Position numbers and translations under genes: made by a program. Positions 27,400-35,375 of a stretch of DNA of 63,483 nt are shown here, piece after piece (within the stretch, counting starts at the first letter, position 1; each line of letters opens with the position of its first letter). The notes under the pieces were generated by a model. The model was not told where the DNA came from and did no database searches. It saw only the letters and a program-made list of their open reading frames with translations. The DNA lies in contig CAZNPL010000042.1 in NCBI GenBank assembly GCA_964574815.1, forward strand, positions 1 to 63,483. Direction: 5' to 3'. The stretch comes from CAZNPL01 sp964574815. GTDB lineage: Bacteria > Planctomycetota > Phycisphaerae > UBA1845.

Positions 27400-27845
27400 A
27401 TCCGTCGCTGGCTGGCAGCGCTTCGGGCACCCGCCGGGCTGCCCGCGCGCCGACGTGGCTGGCGGTGCTCGTGCCGTGCCTGACGCTCGTGGTGCTCGCG
27501 GTTTTGTCGCTTTCGCGATCGACCTTCAACGGCGTGCCGGGCCACGTGGTCGTCGTTGAGAAAGCGCGCACGTTCGGACTGGACGCGGCCAGGAGCGCCC
27601 GCGACGCAACACACCAGATCGTGACGCCGAGCCACGTAGTTACGGCGAAAGCCCGGGCACCAGAGGTAAAGAAGAGCATCACAGCCGCTCGCATCGTCGC
27701 CTCCGGAGGGGCGGTCGTGCTGTTCCTCTATCTCGTCTACGTGCTCGTCGACGGCGCCACGCGAGGGAGGTTCCGCGGCCTCGCGTTTACGCTGGCCGCG
27801 GTGGCGTTCGTCGGAACTTGTGTGGCCGTGGCAAGGCTGTCGTAG
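27396..27845 (+). CDS. Small membrane protein coupled to the kinase
   Basis: 149 residues; the start overlaps the kinase stop (ATGA). One hydrophobic segment near 22-41 (LAVLVPCLTLVVLAVLSL), a basic loop of ~55 residues, then two segments near 100-120 and 127-146. No family recognised. Coupling suggests it works in complex with the kinase. Confidence 0.7.
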   Translation: MNPSLAGSASGTRRAARAPTWLAVLVPCLTLVVLAVLSLSRSTFNGVPGHVVVVEKARTFGLDAARSARDATHQIVTPSHVVTAKARAPEVKKSITAARIVASGGAVVLFLYLVYVLVDGATRGRFRGLAFTLAAVAFVGTCVAVARLS

Positions 27846-28015
27846 AAGCTTGTGGTCGGTGGTTCGGGCGGGCCGATTCCATTATCATGTGTTTTGATGT
27901 TCCGGTATGAGCGCCCGAACGATTCGGGAGCCGTTCGCTCCCGCGTTGAGGGCGCGCCGAGGGATTGCGTGCGCGATCGCCCCAGCAAGTCCGCCCATCC
28001 GCAGGGTCCGATCTG

Positions 28016-28924
28016 ATGCAAGCGGAAAACGCCGACCAATACCTGGTGGAGCAGATTCTTCGAGGCGAAGAATCCGCATGGCGTCAGCTTATCGAGCGCT
28101 ACCAGGGGCGTCTGACGGCGTACGCCCGGATGCGGACCGCCAGCCTCGCCGATGCGGAGGATCTGGTGCAGGAGACGTTCATCGGTTTCGTGCAGTCGCT
28201 TCAGCATTACGATCCGAATCGGGCACTGGAGACGTACCTGTTCACCATTCTTCGGTACAAGATCTGCGACCAGCTTCGCCAGCGGAAGATCGTGCCGCTG
28301 AATCCCCCGGCCGACGCGGACGACTGGTGGGACCAGATCAGCCCCCAGGAAGGCGAGACGCCCAGCGGGCACGCCGTCCAGGCCGAGGCGAAGAAGTCCT
28401 TCGAGCACGAGCTGGCCGGGCTGTTGCGGCGGCTAATCCACGAGCTGCGCGACCGCGGAGCCTTCGATGATCTGCAGGTGATCGAGCTGATCTTCTTCAA
28501 GGGCATGCGTAACCTGGACGTGGCCAACCTGCTCGAGATGGATCAGAAGGCGGTGGCCGGGATCAAATTCCGCGCCATCCAGAAGCTGCAGAAGTACATC
28601 GACGAGCTGACCGGCGGCGTTCCGATGAAGCTGAGCGACACCGAGGCCGAGGTCACGGTGGCCAGCGTCTGGCGCCAGCATCGGCTGACCTGTTTGAAGC
28701 GCAGTACGTTAGGCACGTACCTGCTGGGCGTTCTCGAGGAGCCGTGGAAGAGCTACACCCAGTTTCATCTGGACGTGGTCGGCTGCCCGATGTGCCTGGC
28801 CAACCTGGCCGACCTGGAAATCGAGGAATCCGAAGAAGGCCGCCCCGCGGCGGACGAGATCTTCCAGTCCAGTGTCGGCTTCTTATCCCGAGTGTCGGGC
28901 GCCGATCGCACGAAGGCGAACTGA
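28016..28924 (+). CDS. ECF sigma factor with C-terminal Cys-containing domain
   Basis: 302 residues from the ATG at 28016 (a TTG at 27965 is in frame but unlikely). Region 2 spans ~5-90 (WRQLIERYQGRL, DAEDLVQETFIGFVQSLQHY, LFTILRYKICDQLRQRK) and region 4 ~135-195 (DLQVIELIFFKGMRNLDVAN, AGIKFRAIQKLQKYI). The last ~100 residues hold a domain with RQHRLTCLKRSTLGTYLLG and VVGCPMCLANLADLE, similar in form to zinc-binding anti-sigma modules often fused to or paired with planctomycete ECF factors. It may let the adjacent kinases control the sigma factor. No separate anti-sigma gene is present. Confidence 0.85.
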   Translation: MQAENADQYLVEQILRGEESAWRQLIERYQGRLTAYARMRTASLADAEDLVQETFIGFVQSLQHYDPNRALETYLFTILRYKICDQLRQRKIVPLNPPADADDWWDQISPQEGETPSGHAVQAEAKKSFEHELAGLLRRLIHELRDRGAFDDLQVIELIFFKGMRNLDVANLLEMDQKAVAGIKFRAIQKLQKYIDELTGGVPMKLSDTEAEVTVASVWRQHRLTCLKRSTLGTYLLGVLEEPWKSYTQFHLDVVGCPMCLANLADLEIEESEEGRPAADEIFQSSVGFLSRVSGADRTKAN

Positions 28925-28930
28925 GCTTCC

Positions 28931-29647
28931 GCAGCCTGAAAGGCTGCTCTGTAGCAGCCGTGGGCAGAGTCCGCCGCAGGCGGACGACGCCCACGGATGC
29001 GAGGGCCCCAATGTTCTGTTCGACCCCAGCGGGGTCGCATAACTGTCTGCCCGCCCCGTGGGTTCGCCGCTAGAATGTGCCCATGGCGCAAACGCTGACA
29101 CGGCTCCTTGTCCACACCGTGTTCTCCACGAAGGAGCGCCGTAATCTGATCTCGGCCGCGATCGAATGCGAGTTGCACGCGTATCTCGGGGGAATTTGTC
29201 GGAATCGAGCATCGCCGGCACTCGCCATCGGCGGGACCGAGAACCACGTTCATCTGCTGATCAGCTTGTCGAAGACCATCGCACTGAGCGACCTGATGAT
29301 GACGTTGAAGAAGGACTCGTCGAAGTGGATCAAAACGAAGGGAGCCGTGTTCCGAGATTTCCATTGGCAGGATGGCTACGGGGCATTCTCAATCGGCGAA
29401 TCGCAGGTTCGTGCGGTTGAAGACTACATACGGGGCCAGAAGGAACGACATAAGACCATGAGCTTCGAGGATGAGCTGGTTGCGCTGGCTGAGCGGTATC
29501 GCGTGCCTTTCGATCCGCGCTATCTGTGGACGTGAAGACAATAGGCGACCCCCTCCGGGGTCGATGTACTTTAATACACACAGATCCGGCGGCGGGCCGC
29601 CTGCGGCGGCCAGCCGCCGGCTACTATCGAGCAGGCTTTCAGCCTGC
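28931..29647. mobile_element. Y1 transposase flanked by mirrored palindromes (REP-tron-like)
   Basis: Left palindromes in order: 28931-28947 (GCAGCCT-GAA-AGGCTGC), 28969-28985 (GTCCGCC-GCA-GGCGGAC), 29021-29037 (CGACCCC-AGC-GGGGTCG). Right palindromes in reverse order: 29546-29563 (CGACCCC..GGGGTCG), 29596-29610 (GCCGCC-TGC-GGCGGC), 29631-29647 (GCAGGCT-TTC-AGCCTGC). Inverting the right flank aligns it with the left for about 55 bases. RAYT transposases are known to sit between inverted REP palindromes, and this fits. Confidence 0.7.
29083..29535 (+). CDS. IS200-like / REP-associated Y1 transposase
   Basis: 150 residues from the ATG at 29083 (GTG 29077 is also possible). HUH motif NHVHLLI with His55 and His57, catalytic Tyr115 in VEDYIRGQKERH, and the usual SKWIK..., FHWQDGYGAFSI signature. 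It cuts and rejoins single-stranded DNA at hairpins. The frame is intact. Mirrored palindromes flank it, and no TnpB or accessory gene is near. Confidence 0.93.
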   Translation: MAQTLTRLLVHTVFSTKERRNLISAAIECELHAYLGGICRNRASPALAIGGTENHVHLLISLSKTIALSDLMMTLKKDSSKWIKTKGAVFRDFHWQDGYGAFSIGESQVRAVEDYIRGQKERHKTMSFEDELVALAERYRVPFDPRYLWT

Positions 29648-29746
29648 ATCGTCCGCGACTCGCCCGGAATCCGCAGTCCAATGTTGCGCTCGACTCGGAC
29701 CTGGCGCGGCTGTGCGACGCTCTGGATCTCCAGCGACGCCGAATTG

Positions 29747-30595
29747 TCAGTTGCTCCCAGACAGGAATTCCCCGAATTCGGCAAGATTGAGCACCCGAAT
29801 GAAATTCCATTCGATGGATTCCGCGATCCGCTTCAGCGTCCTGTCGCACGTAACAAGGGCATCGCTCATGGCGGCGTAGCTATAGTGCATTCCGTCATCG
29901 CGATCGCCACGGCGGACTTTGGACAAATCAGCATGGTGCCGGCGCACTCTTGCCAGAAAGAATGAAACGAACGCCCTTGTCATAGGGAGGTTTCGTACGG
30001 GCGCCCACAGTCCCGTGGGAATCGGCTCGCCCATCAAGGTGCTAAAGCCTCTAAAGGAATGTTCGTACCAATCTTGCACCGTGGGCTCATTGATCGTCAT
30101 TCTCGCGAGTTGGGAGCGGGCCTCACTCTCGTCGCCGACATGTGCGATCAACGCCTCATGGGCGGCGGCTACGGTTTCCTGAAACTGGTTCGCTGTGTTC
30201 TGCTCGTCCGTCATGGCTTCCATTGCAACGTCGGCGCACGGCGGCGGTGCGAGAGTCAGATTTTGGAGCTCAACTGCTTCAGATTCTGAAAGAATTGCCT
30301 CGCTTAGCCTCAGGCGCGCACTCTTCCGAATCTCGTCGGCGAATAGTTCGGCAGCATCCCTCAACACGAGCGAATCCACGAACTCCCAGTACAACTGAAA
30401 CGCGGCTTTGCGCTTCCTGGCGAACTCGTCGGGAATACACAAGATTTCCTTGATGACGCTGTGAGAACCCAGGATTCGGCAGCGATTGCTGCGTTGACGG
30501 GTGCGAACCAAGGCACGCAACGAGCTGTTGCGCTCTGGTTTGTCTACGAATTCGCAGTACGTGTTTGTGTCCAAATAGAAGGTCTTTAGCGACAT
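29747..30595 (-). CDS. Large PIN-domain-like protein, possible nuclease
   Basis: 282 residues from the ATG at 30595 (GTG 30604 is an alternative). The N-terminus KTFYLDTNTYCEFVD has the first acidic residue of PIN nucleases, and the C-terminus DRDDGMHYSYAAMSDALVTC-DRTLKRIA has the late Asp cluster. It is much longer than VapC (~130), with a helical insertion at ~60-230. No antitoxin gene lies within reach upstream (the 30605-30751 spacer is empty). RNA cleavage is plausible but unproven. Confidence 0.6.
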   Translation of the reverse strand: MSLKTFYLDTNTYCEFVDKPERNSSLRALVRTRQRSNRCRILGSHSVIKEILCIPDEFARKRKAAFQLYWEFVDSLVLRDAAELFADEIRKSARLRLSEAILSESEAVELQNLTLAPPPCADVAMEAMTDEQNTANQFQETVAAAHEALIAHVGDESEARSQLARMTINEPTVQDWYEHSFRGFSTLMGEPIPTGLWAPVRNLPMTRAFVSFFLARVRRHHADLSKVRRGDRDDGMHYSYAAMSDALVTCDRTLKRIAESIEWNFIRVLNLAEFGEFLSGSN

Positions 30596-30751
30596 CAGAC
30601 TCACATGGCCAATGGTTCCCGTAACCTTGTGGGGCTTCTTTATCCCATTGCCGTGAGTCTAGCGGGGCAAGCGCATTTGGGTAGAGCTGTTGGTGCGTCA
30701 CAAGGCAGACGGCACGCTCTCGAACGGAGCCCATGGCGGCGGAGGCGGCGT

Positions 30752-31573
30752 TTATGTCGGCGAGGGGAACGGCTTATTATCGGCCAGCCAGAGGTACGCG
30801 AGACGGGGGCGAATGCTGGGCGGCAGGAGAATCGTCACGGCTGCTCGTGCGAAGGGACGACCGAGCAAGACGCCCAGGATGCCGCCGAACAGTTGCGTAC
30901 CTGCGTGGGCGACGATGTGCTGCATCCCCCAGATCCACAGGTCCCGTCCTTCATTCCGCCAGACAACGGTCGCGATCGTAGCTGCGATCAACGGAAACGC
31001 GAACACGAGTGCAATGTAGGCCGACCGTCGCCAGTGTGGAAAGACCACGACGGCCAACGTTCCCGACGCGAACGCGACCAGAAACGAGACCATGTACATG
31101 AATCCGATGAAGAGATTGTCTTCAGCACTTCGTGGGCGCAGTTGGAGGGGGCCGTAACTCCGCGTGATCGTAATAGCGCTGATCCCGGTCGGAGTCTGGA
31201 TCGTCCGGTAGGTGCCGGTCAGGGTAAGCTCGTTGAGCATGCCCACGCTCACGCCGACTTCGGCCGCGCCGAGCATGAAGTACAGCCACACCAGACTCAC
31301 GATCCAGCCGATCAACAGAAGCGAGGTCACGCGGAGCATCCAGGGCTTCATGGCCGTTGAGGCGTCATTGGCGGGATGATATTGGCCGCACTCGGGGCAA
31401 CGCGCCATCGCCACCCCCGTGCGCTCGTCCCGATAGACGGGGAGCGTTCGCAGGTTGTAGCCGCACGCTTCGCAGAAGCGGTCCAGCTCGATACAGGCGA
31501 CCGGGGCCGGGGCCGTCTCTTCAGAGGACGACGCAGGCCGCTCCACAAAAGTTGCACTGGGTTGCGTTACCAT
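30752..31573 (-). CDS. Zinc-ribbon membrane protein, unknown
   Basis: 273 residues. Residues ~33-65 hold CEACGYNLR and CPECGQYHPAN, a C-x2-C/C-x2-C zinc ribbon. About five hydrophobic segments follow (~80-105, ~155-180, ~186-206, ~220-245). This arrangement is common in planctomycete membrane proteins of unknown role. Single gene. Confidence 0.75.
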   Translation of the reverse strand: MVTQPSATFVERPASSSEETAPAPVACIELDRFCEACGYNLRTLPVYRDERTGVAMARCPECGQYHPANDASTAMKPWMLRVTSLLLIGWIVSLVWLYFMLGAAEVGVSVGMLNELTLTGTYRTIQTPTGISAITITRSYGPLQLRPRSAEDNLFIGFMYMVSFLVAFASGTLAVVVFPHWRRSAYIALVFAFPLIAATIATVVWRNEGRDLWIWGMQHIVAHAGTQLFGGILGVLLGRPFARAAVTILLPPSIRPRLAYLWLADNKPFPSPT

Positions 31574-31669
31574 CTACCGCGCTCCAACGCCCACTTCTTA
31601 TTCGTCAAGTTGGCGTGGAGTATTTCAGCTTGGAGAGCAGCGCGGCGGCGGCTTCCTGTGGCCACGTGG

Positions 31670-33031
31670 TTACGGCGATTCCGGCTCTACCCACGGCTCG
31701 CCCCGCCCGAAGTGGATGCGGCCCCAGTGGATGGCCTCGTTGAACATCCGGATGTCGGCCTGTCGGTCGAACGCCCTGAAACGTGCGATCGCCACGGGAA
31801 CGATGGGATCGGCGGCGGGCTTGTAGAGCGCAGCGGCTCCGATCACGGCGATCGACCAAGCGGCCAGCCGGGCGCGGCGCGACAAAGGAGCGAGACCTGT
31901 CCGCAAAGCAGCGAAGGGCAACCCGCTGAGCAGGACGAACGGGACGCACGTCAGCACGTAGTAATGGGCGGATCGAAGCGGCAGCTTGGTTAACAGTGCG
32001 AATTCGGCGATCATCCAGAGGAGGAGGAATGAAAGGTCGCTTGCGTGTATTTGCGTCCGTTGATGGTCTCCTCCCGGCGTGCCTTCGGGATGATTCCCCG
32101 CCCTTTGCATTGCAACTGACGGGGCACCGCTCGACGGGCGCAGGCGGTGTTCCAGCAGTGCCACCAATCCCCACGCCATCGCGATCAGCGGCCACTGGAG
32201 CGGAAGGATCTCTTGCCAATCGTCCGGCACGGCCGTCCCCTTGCCGACCATCTCGGCCGCGTCGCTGGTCAGCAGGTTCCACGCAACCGTGAGTGTGCCT
32301 TGCAACGCCATCATCGCGATGAGCGGCGCCCAAGCGACCAGCCCGCCGGCCAGCATCGCGACGCAGCCCATCAGGCATCGCTTCAAGGCGTGGCGCACGA
32401 ACAGCATCATCACCGTCCAGTGCAGCGTGACGGCGGCAACCACCGGCAGAGCGGTCTGCTTGAACGTCGTTTCAATTCCGAACAGCAGGCCGGCGAAGAA
32501 CAAGAGTGTCAACCGATTCCCGTGCAGACCATTCCGGTAAAGCAGCGTGCCCGCGACCGCCGGCAGGAACATGAAGTTTTCCGCCAGCCCGAACCCCTCG
32601 ATCACGTGCCCCATTAAGGTAAAGTAATTGATCGTGACCACCGCAACGAGCAGCACAATCAGGGCGACGCCGCGGCCGTAGACCTCGCGGGCGAAGCGGT
32701 AGATCACGTAATAGGCCCCCAGCATGAAGAGCGATTCGAGCGGGATCAGAGCCGCCCGGCCGCCGGGCAACACCAGATAAGCCAGGGCAAAGAGCATGAA
32801 CAGACCGGGCGGCTTGATGTCGCTCATGTCGCGGTACATCACGTCGCCGTGGGCGATGCGGTAGCCGAAGCTCGCGTAGATGTAACTGTCGTTCTGTAGG
32901 GGCGAGCAGTAGGCCCCGACGCGCCCGGCCGCGTGAAGTCCGACGACCAGGAGGACCACACCCGTGACAAGCCACCAGCGGTCAGGGGGCGATGCCGGAT
33001 GCGAAGTGTTATCGAGGGGTTCGCCGCTCAT
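31670..33031 (-). CDS. GT-C-like membrane glycosyltransferase, paralogue 1
   Basis: 453 residues from the ATG at 33031, which overlaps the previous stop by four bases; the frame extends upstream but that part overlaps the neighbour. About ten hydrophobic segments. The first periplasmic loop has LQNDSYIYASFGYRIAHGD and DIKPPGLFMLFALAYL, the GT-C (ArnT/PMT-like) hallmark of an early acidic residue. It would move a sugar from a polyprenyl carrier to an outside acceptor. Shares the loop pattern with 34046-35365. Last gene of a minus-strand cluster. Confidence 0.75.
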   Translation of the reverse strand: MSGEPLDNTSHPASPPDRWWLVTGVVLLVVGLHAAGRVGAYCSPLQNDSYIYASFGYRIAHGDVMYRDMSDIKPPGLFMLFALAYLVLPGGRAALIPLESLFMLGAYYVIYRFAREVYGRGVALIVLLVAVVTINYFTLMGHVIEGFGLAENFMFLPAVAGTLLYRNGLHGNRLTLLFFAGLLFGIETTFKQTALPVVAAVTLHWTVMMLFVRHALKRCLMGCVAMLAGGLVAWAPLIAMMALQGTLTVAWNLLTSDAAEMVGKGTAVPDDWQEILPLQWPLIAMAWGLVALLEHRLRPSSGAPSVAMQRAGNHPEGTPGGDHQRTQIHASDLSFLLLWMIAEFALLTKLPLRSAHYYVLTCVPFVLLSGLPFAALRTGLAPLSRRARLAAWSIAVIGAAALYKPAADPIVPVAIARFRAFDRQADIRMFNEAIHWGRIHFGRGEPWVEPESP

Positions 33032-34032
33032 CGGCCCCACAGTGCGCCCATGATCAGTTCCGCGGACGTCCGGATGGGCGTCCAGACGAGCGCCACGACG
33101 ACGCAATAACTGAGCGCGGAAAAAAGCGAGAGCGTCCAGTTGGAACGCGTGAAAGGCAAACAGCGCAGCACCCGCCAGCCCGGCGCCGCCAGCAGAATGG
33201 CAGGCGCCAAGAAGATCAGCCCGTGACTGACCAGGATTTTCGGCAGGCAGATCGCCGCCACCGCGTTCAGCACCAGCCAGAGTCGAAGCGCGTACCGGGG
33301 AATCTCCGGCTCCGGTGACGGCGGCCTCTCTTCCGGGCGGCCGAACAGCTCCTCGGCGATGGCGAGCAGGGCAAGGACCATGACGGGCAGGACGATGTCG
33401 CCCCAGTCCGCGGCAAGCGTCCAAAGATACGCGGGCCCCACTCGCTCGATCTCCTCCGGCACCGGAAACGCATATGTCCAGGGCACCTCCCGCGGTGTGA
33501 ACATCGGATAGAAGAAGATCGCCAGGAAGAGCGTCATCGCGAACCCGAGGAACTGGCCCGCCGGTCGAGCGAAGGCCGCCACGACAACCAGCATCGACCC
33601 GCCGACCAGGGGCGAGCAACCGCACGCAACACCGAGCATCGTGATACCAACCCAGCGCCCCGCAGGCCGGCAGGTGAAGTGAACGCCGGCCAGGCACAGC
33701 CAGAGCGCGGCGGCATCCCGCACCGTAACGGAATCCGTAGCAATGTGCGCCGCGGCAACCACAGCGAACAAGACGGCCGCGACAACCTCGCCGGTCCGCA
33801 CGCGAAAGTGCAGATCGGTCGAGAGAACCCTCGATACGACGGTGTCCGCCAGGACCAGCACGAGCGTCAGGCCGATGGCTGCCGCGGCACCAAAATACAG
33901 CCTGGTGGTAGGATCCGCCCCCTCCGTCGCCCAGCGCGCCCAGGCCGTCGCTGCGATCCATGCCGCGCAGAGGATCAGCACAATCAGCGTCGCGGACGGC
34001 TGCGAGATCGTTTTGTCAGTTCCCTGCTTCAT
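33028..34032 (-). CDS. Multi-pass membrane protein of glycan cluster
   Basis: 334 residues with about nine hydrophobic segments. It lies between the two GT-C-like paralogues and overlaps the downstream one. Contains FYPMFTPREVPWTYAFPVPE between segments. No catalytic motif recognised; it might be a degenerate GT-C protein or a transporter subunit. Confidence 0.65.
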   Translation of the reverse strand: MKQGTDKTISQPSATLIVLILCAAWIAATAWARWATEGADPTTRLYFGAAAAIGLTLVLVLADTVVSRVLSTDLHFRVRTGEVVAAVLFAVVAAAHIATDSVTVRDAAALWLCLAGVHFTCRPAGRWVGITMLGVACGCSPLVGGSMLVVVAAFARPAGQFLGFAMTLFLAIFFYPMFTPREVPWTYAFPVPEEIERVGPAYLWTLAADWGDIVLPVMVLALLAIAEELFGRPEERPPSPEPEIPRYALRLWLVLNAVAAICLPKILVSHGLIFLAPAILLAAPGWRVLRCLPFTRSNWTLSLFSALSYCVVVALVWTPIRTSAELIMGALWGR

Positions 34033-34045
34033 CGATGCAGCAGCC

Positions 34046-35365
34046 TTATCGTGAAGGCGGTTGCGACGGCATACCCAACTTGATGACCTCTCGATCCACT
34101 ATGCTGCTGAAGAATGCACGGTCGGCGCCGGCGTCATACGTGCGCAGGCGGGCGATCGCAATCGGAACCACAGTATCAACCGTGGTGCGGGCAAACGCCA
34201 GCGAGAGAACTGCCGCAACCGAGCCGGCCGCAAGCATCCGTCGTGTCGGCAACGTCGGTCGCGTTGCCGCAAGCCCCGCCCACATCAGTCCCGAGAGCAG
34301 GACCAACGGCGTGCACGACACGACGTAATAATGAAAGGCTCGGACCGGCAGGTAAATGAGCATGACGTATTCCAGCGCGAGCCACAGGAGCAGAAAAAAC
34401 AGGTCACTTGACGAAAGCGCCACGGCAAAGCCCGTCCCGCCGCGGCGCATTCGCCACGCGGATTCGACCCACCACAGCAATCCGAAGACACACCATGCCA
34501 TCGGCACCCAGAGCGGCAGCACATTGCTCCACTGATCGGGCCTGGCCGTCGCCTTCGCCAGTTGCCCGACGGCCCCGGTGCGCATGACCTCGATCATCGA
34601 TAAGAGCGTGCCCTGTGCGGCCAGCAATACGACCCAGGGAATCAGAGCGCCAACCAGGCCCGCGGCGATCGCAAGCGAACCTCTCAACCACCGGCGGGGG
34701 GCCATCGAACGGAACAAGCTCAGCACCGTCCAGTGCAGCGCGATCGCGGCCGCGAGCGGAAGAACGGTCTGCTTGATAGAAGCCTCAATCCCCAGCCACA
34801 GCCCGCACGCCAGGAATGCGACGCTTCGATCGCCAAGTACACCGCGCCGATAAGCACGGACGGCGAGTGCCGCCGGCAGAACCATATAGGATTCGGCCAG
34901 CCCGAACCCCTCGGTGCCGAAGTCCCACACGATTAGCGCGTTGTACGCCATGGCCGCGGCGGCCGTCACGACCAGGCCGATCTTCCGTCCGAACAGGTCC
35001 CGAGCCAGCAGATACGTGGCCCAATAACCCAACAGGCCGAACAGCGTATCGACCGGCACGACGGACAATCGCCCGGGCGGCAGCACCAGATACGCCAGCG
35101 CATATAGATGGTAAAGCAGCGGCGGCTTCACGTCGCTGAGCGTCGGGCTGTACAGCGCCTCGCCCTGCGCAATGCGGTATCCGATGCAGGTGTAAGCGTA
35201 GCTGTCGGCGCGAACCGGCGAGCAGAAGGAGCCGACCCGGCCTACGATGTGGATGCCGAGAATGAAGATAACGGCGGCGGCAACGCCAAGGCGACGCGCA
35301 GCGCGTGCCCGGGTCGGTTCGGCATCGCAACCGTTCTCCTGCTGACTCCGCCCCGTTTCGCCCAT
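34046..35365 (-). CDS. GT-C-like membrane glycosyltransferase, paralogue 2
   Basis: 439 residues from the ATG at 35365, ten bases after the stop of the upstream glycosyltransferase gene. About ten hydrophobic segments. The early loop VGRVGSFCSPVRADSYAYTC, GYRIAQGEALYSP and DVKPPLLYHLYALAYLVLPP parallels paralogue 1. Same presumed chemistry, perhaps a different sugar or acceptor. Confidence 0.75.
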   Translation of the reverse strand: MGETGRSQQENGCDAEPTRARAARRLGVAAAVIFILGIHIVGRVGSFCSPVRADSYAYTCIGYRIAQGEALYSPTLSDVKPPLLYHLYALAYLVLPPGRLSVVPVDTLFGLLGYWATYLLARDLFGRKIGLVVTAAAAMAYNALIVWDFGTEGFGLAESYMVLPAALAVRAYRRGVLGDRSVAFLACGLWLGIEASIKQTVLPLAAAIALHWTVLSLFRSMAPRRWLRGSLAIAAGLVGALIPWVVLLAAQGTLLSMIEVMRTGAVGQLAKATARPDQWSNVLPLWVPMAWCVFGLLWWVESAWRMRRGGTGFAVALSSSDLFFLLLWLALEYVMLIYLPVRAFHYYVVSCTPLVLLSGLMWAGLAATRPTLPTRRMLAAGSVAAVLSLAFARTTVDTVVPIAIARLRTYDAGADRAFFSSIVDREVIKLGMPSQPPSR

Positions 35366-35375
35366 GGAAGGCGTC

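Noticed and set aside
29747..30595. VapBC toxin-antitoxin module
   Set aside because: Protein far too long for VapC and no small partner gene in the 147-base spacer upstream.
31670..33961. Single 763-residue protein
   Set aside because: The first ~310 residues are the shadow of the overlapping membrane-protein gene at 33028-34032; the true start is ATG 33031.
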